Below the pieces are notes generated by a model, which saw only the letters and a program-made list of their open reading frames with translations, did no database searches and was not told the DNA's origin. The position numbers and the translations under genes were made by a program. Positions 7,606 through 8,889 of a stretch of 8,889 bases of DNA are shown here, piece by piece (the first letter of the stretch is position 1; each line of letters begins with the position of its first letter). The stretch comes from Rhodobacter sp. (lineage in GTDB: Bacteria; Pseudomonadota; Alphaproteobacteria; Rhodobacterales; Rhodobacteraceae), in contig PNNE01000429.1 in assembly GCA_013824055.1 (NCBI GenBank), positions 1-8,889 of the forward strand. Direction: 5' to 3'.

Positions 7606-7636
7606 CCTGGCCCGGAAGCACGCCCAGGTTGTGCTT
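7604..7636 (-). repeat. interleaved inverted repeats at the rsmB 3' end
   Basis: Two inverted repeats cross each other. On the minus strand AAGCAC (7636-7631) can pair with GTGCTT (7621-7616), and AACCTGG (7630-7624) with CCAGGTT (7610-7604). In RNA these are either alternative hairpins or, together, an H-type pseudoknot with linkers of 0, 2 and 5 bases. The element begins seven bases after the rsmB stop codon and its last two bases overlap the CtrA box, so it could shape the 3' end of the rsmB transcript. No T tract follows, so it is not a classical terminator. Confidence 0.4.
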
Positions 7637-7642
7637 GAAATG

Positions 7643-8788
7643 TCAGTTTCTCTGCAAAAGTGCAAGGTAGAAGCCGTCGCCGCCCTGCAAGGGGGTAAAG
7701 ACGTGATCGCGCTGCAACCGCCAGTCGGGGTGGCGGGTCAGAAACGCCTCGATCTGCGCTTGATTCTCGCGGGGCAACAGCGAGCAGGTCGCATAGGCCA
7801 GCCAGCCCGCAGCGCCGACCATCGGGGCCACCCGGTCCAGGATTGCGGCCTGAGTGGTCACGACCTGCGCCAGCGTCGAGGGCGTCAGCCGCCACTTGCC
7901 CTCCGGGTCCCGGCGCCAGCTGCCCGAGCCGGAACAGGGCGCATCGACCAGCACCAGGTCATAGGGCGCCTCTGCTTCCGGCCGTTCGGTCAGCTGCACT
8001 GTCGCACCGGCGCGCCTGGCCCGGTCCGGCAGGTCGGTCATCCGCCTGGGATTGGCATCATGCGCCCAAAGCCGCAGCCTGGCCCGCGCCGCCATCGCCA
8101 GCGTCTTGCCGCCGCCGCCCGCGCAATGGTCCAGGACCTTCAGTCCGTCCGTCAGCGGCAGCACCTCGACCACCGCCTGCGACGAGACGTCCTGCAACTC
8201 GACCAGTCCGGTCAGATAGGCTTGCGAGGTCTGCACCTTGCGCGCATTTGCGGTGACTTCCAGCGCCGTCGTGGCCAGCGGATGCGGAACCGCCGCGATC
8301 CCTTCCGCGCCAAGCGCTGCCTGCGCCCCCGCCAGATCGGTCTTGCCCAGGTTCACCCGCAGAAAGACCGGCGCCCGCGACCTTAGCGCCTCGGCCACCG
8401 GGGCCGTGTCCGCCCCCAGTCCGTAGCGCCATTCGGGGATCAGCCAGCCCGGCAGGTCCAGCGCGGCTTCGGCGTCCGGCTGCCGCCCTGCCTCTTCTGG
8501 AGTCGGGGCCGCTGGGGCATGTCCTTCGCCCGAAAACAGCGCCTCCTGCCCGGCTTCGCGCATCAGCCCCAGGATCAGCCCCCGCCCGGTCAGCCCGCCC
8601 CCCCGCGCCGCCGAAGAGGCCCGCTTGCGCAGCGCGTCAAAGACCAGGTCCCGCACTGCCGCCCGGTCGCCCGAGCCGGCAAAGCGGCTGGCCCGACCCC
8701 AGTTGGTCAGCGCCTTTTCGGCAGGCTCTCCGGCCAGCACCCGGTCAAGCACTGCAATCGCCGCTGAAAGTCGTGCCGAAGGTGTCAT
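7643..8788 (-). CDS. rsmB: 16S rRNA (cytosine-5) methyltransferase, RsmB/NOL1/NOP2/Sun family
   Basis: The 381-residue cytoplasmic enzyme uses S-adenosylmethionine to methylate C5 of a cytosine in 16S rRNA (C967 in E. coli for RsmB). The SAM-binding motif I is VLDHCAGGGGKT (218-229), with the CAGGGGK variant I associate with alphaproteobacteria in place of CAAPGGK. Motif IV is DAPCSGSGSWRRDPEGKWR (282-300) with C285 for product release, and motif VI is YATCSLLPRENQ (332-343) with catalytic nucleophile C335. The C-terminal GGDGFYLALL (369-378) is typical of the family. The N-terminus (1-60) is a helical segment like the NusB-type RNA-binding domain but abbreviated, which explains the shorter length than E. 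coli RsmB (429). ATG 8788 is supported by GGAAAGAGG, ending eight bases before it. It precedes cckA on the same strand. The exact target base is inferred from family membership; another Nol1/Nop2/Sun specificity is possible. Confidence 0.88.
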   Translation of the reverse strand: MTPSARLSAAIAVLDRVLAGEPAEKALTNWGRASRFAGSGDRAAVRDLVFDALRKRASSAARGGGLTGRGLILGLMREAGQEALFSGEGHAPAAPTPEEAGRQPDAEAALDLPGWLIPEWRYGLGADTAPVAEALRSRAPVFLRVNLGKTDLAGAQAALGAEGIAAVPHPLATTALEVTANARKVQTSQAYLTGLVELQDVSSQAVVEVLPLTDGLKVLDHCAGGGGKTLAMAARARLRLWAHDANPRRMTDLPDRARRAGATVQLTERPEAEAPYDLVLVDAPCSGSGSWRRDPEGKWRLTPSTLAQVVTTQAAILDRVAPMVGAAGWLAYATCSLLPRENQAQIEAFLTRHPDWRLQRDHVFTPLQGGDGFYLALLQRN

Positions 8789-8889
8789 CCGATTGCCTCT
8801 TTCCGGGTCCGCCGCCTGATCCCCTGCTTCCCGTTGCGCAGGCGCAGACGGCGCCTTGTGCAGCCGGTCTGCCAGAAAGCCGGTCAGCC

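Noticed and set aside
8789..8889. Frame open upstream of rsmB and in phase with it to the window edge, reading LTGFLADRLHKAPS...
   Set aside because: RsmB relatives begin at the MTPSARL methionine, which has its own ribosome-binding site. The stretch may be the end of an upstream gene or non-coding, but 101 bases with no recognisable motif do not support a feature.

Overview
The window is GC-rich DNA (about two-thirds G+C by eye) from an alphaproteobacterium, most likely Rhodobacteraceae (Paracoccus/Rhodobacter type). The evidence is a CckA-type cell-cycle hybrid kinase, an aspartate-type (Mg-dependent) HemB, a short alphaproteobacterial RsmB, and a four-helix membrane protein that I know only from Rhodobacteraceae. 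It looks like ordinary chromosome: no tRNA, rRNA, insertion sequence, phage gene or CRISPR array was seen.

Layout, left to right. (1) 1-266 (+): the last ~87 residues of a Bcr/CflA-like MFS exporter. It overlaps, tail to tail by 42 bp, (2) mfd on the minus strand (225-3721). mfd is full length but split by a single -1 frameshift at about 1860-1870, immediately before the helicase Walker A motif. (3) 3750-4274 (-): a conserved membrane protein of unknown function with a TTG start, 28 bp upstream of mfd and probably cotranscribed with it. (4) 4275-4394: a divergent promoter region. (5) 4395-5393 (+): hemB, 5-aminolevulinate dehydratase. (6) 5394-5479: a gap between convergent genes holding two adjacent near-perfect palindromes of matching design, probably a bidirectional terminator. 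(7) 5480-7528 (-), or to 7621 with a GTG start: cckA. (8) 7529-7642: a cckA upstream region with a perfect TTAA-N7-TTAA CtrA box and interleaved inverted repeats. (9) 7643-8788 (-): rsmB, 16S rRNA m5C methyltransferase. (10) 8789-8889: unassigned.

The genes are mostly independent housekeeping functions: transcription-coupled repair (Mfd), tetrapyrrole synthesis (HemB), the CckA-ChpT-CtrA phosphorelay, and ribosome modification (RsmB). The one visible regulatory loop is CckA, the kinase that feeds phosphate to CtrA, carrying a CtrA box in front of its own gene. I found no convincing undescribed multi-gene system. The most informative observations are the mfd frameshift, the CtrA box together with the start-site correction for cckA, and the paired palindromes with compensated base changes.
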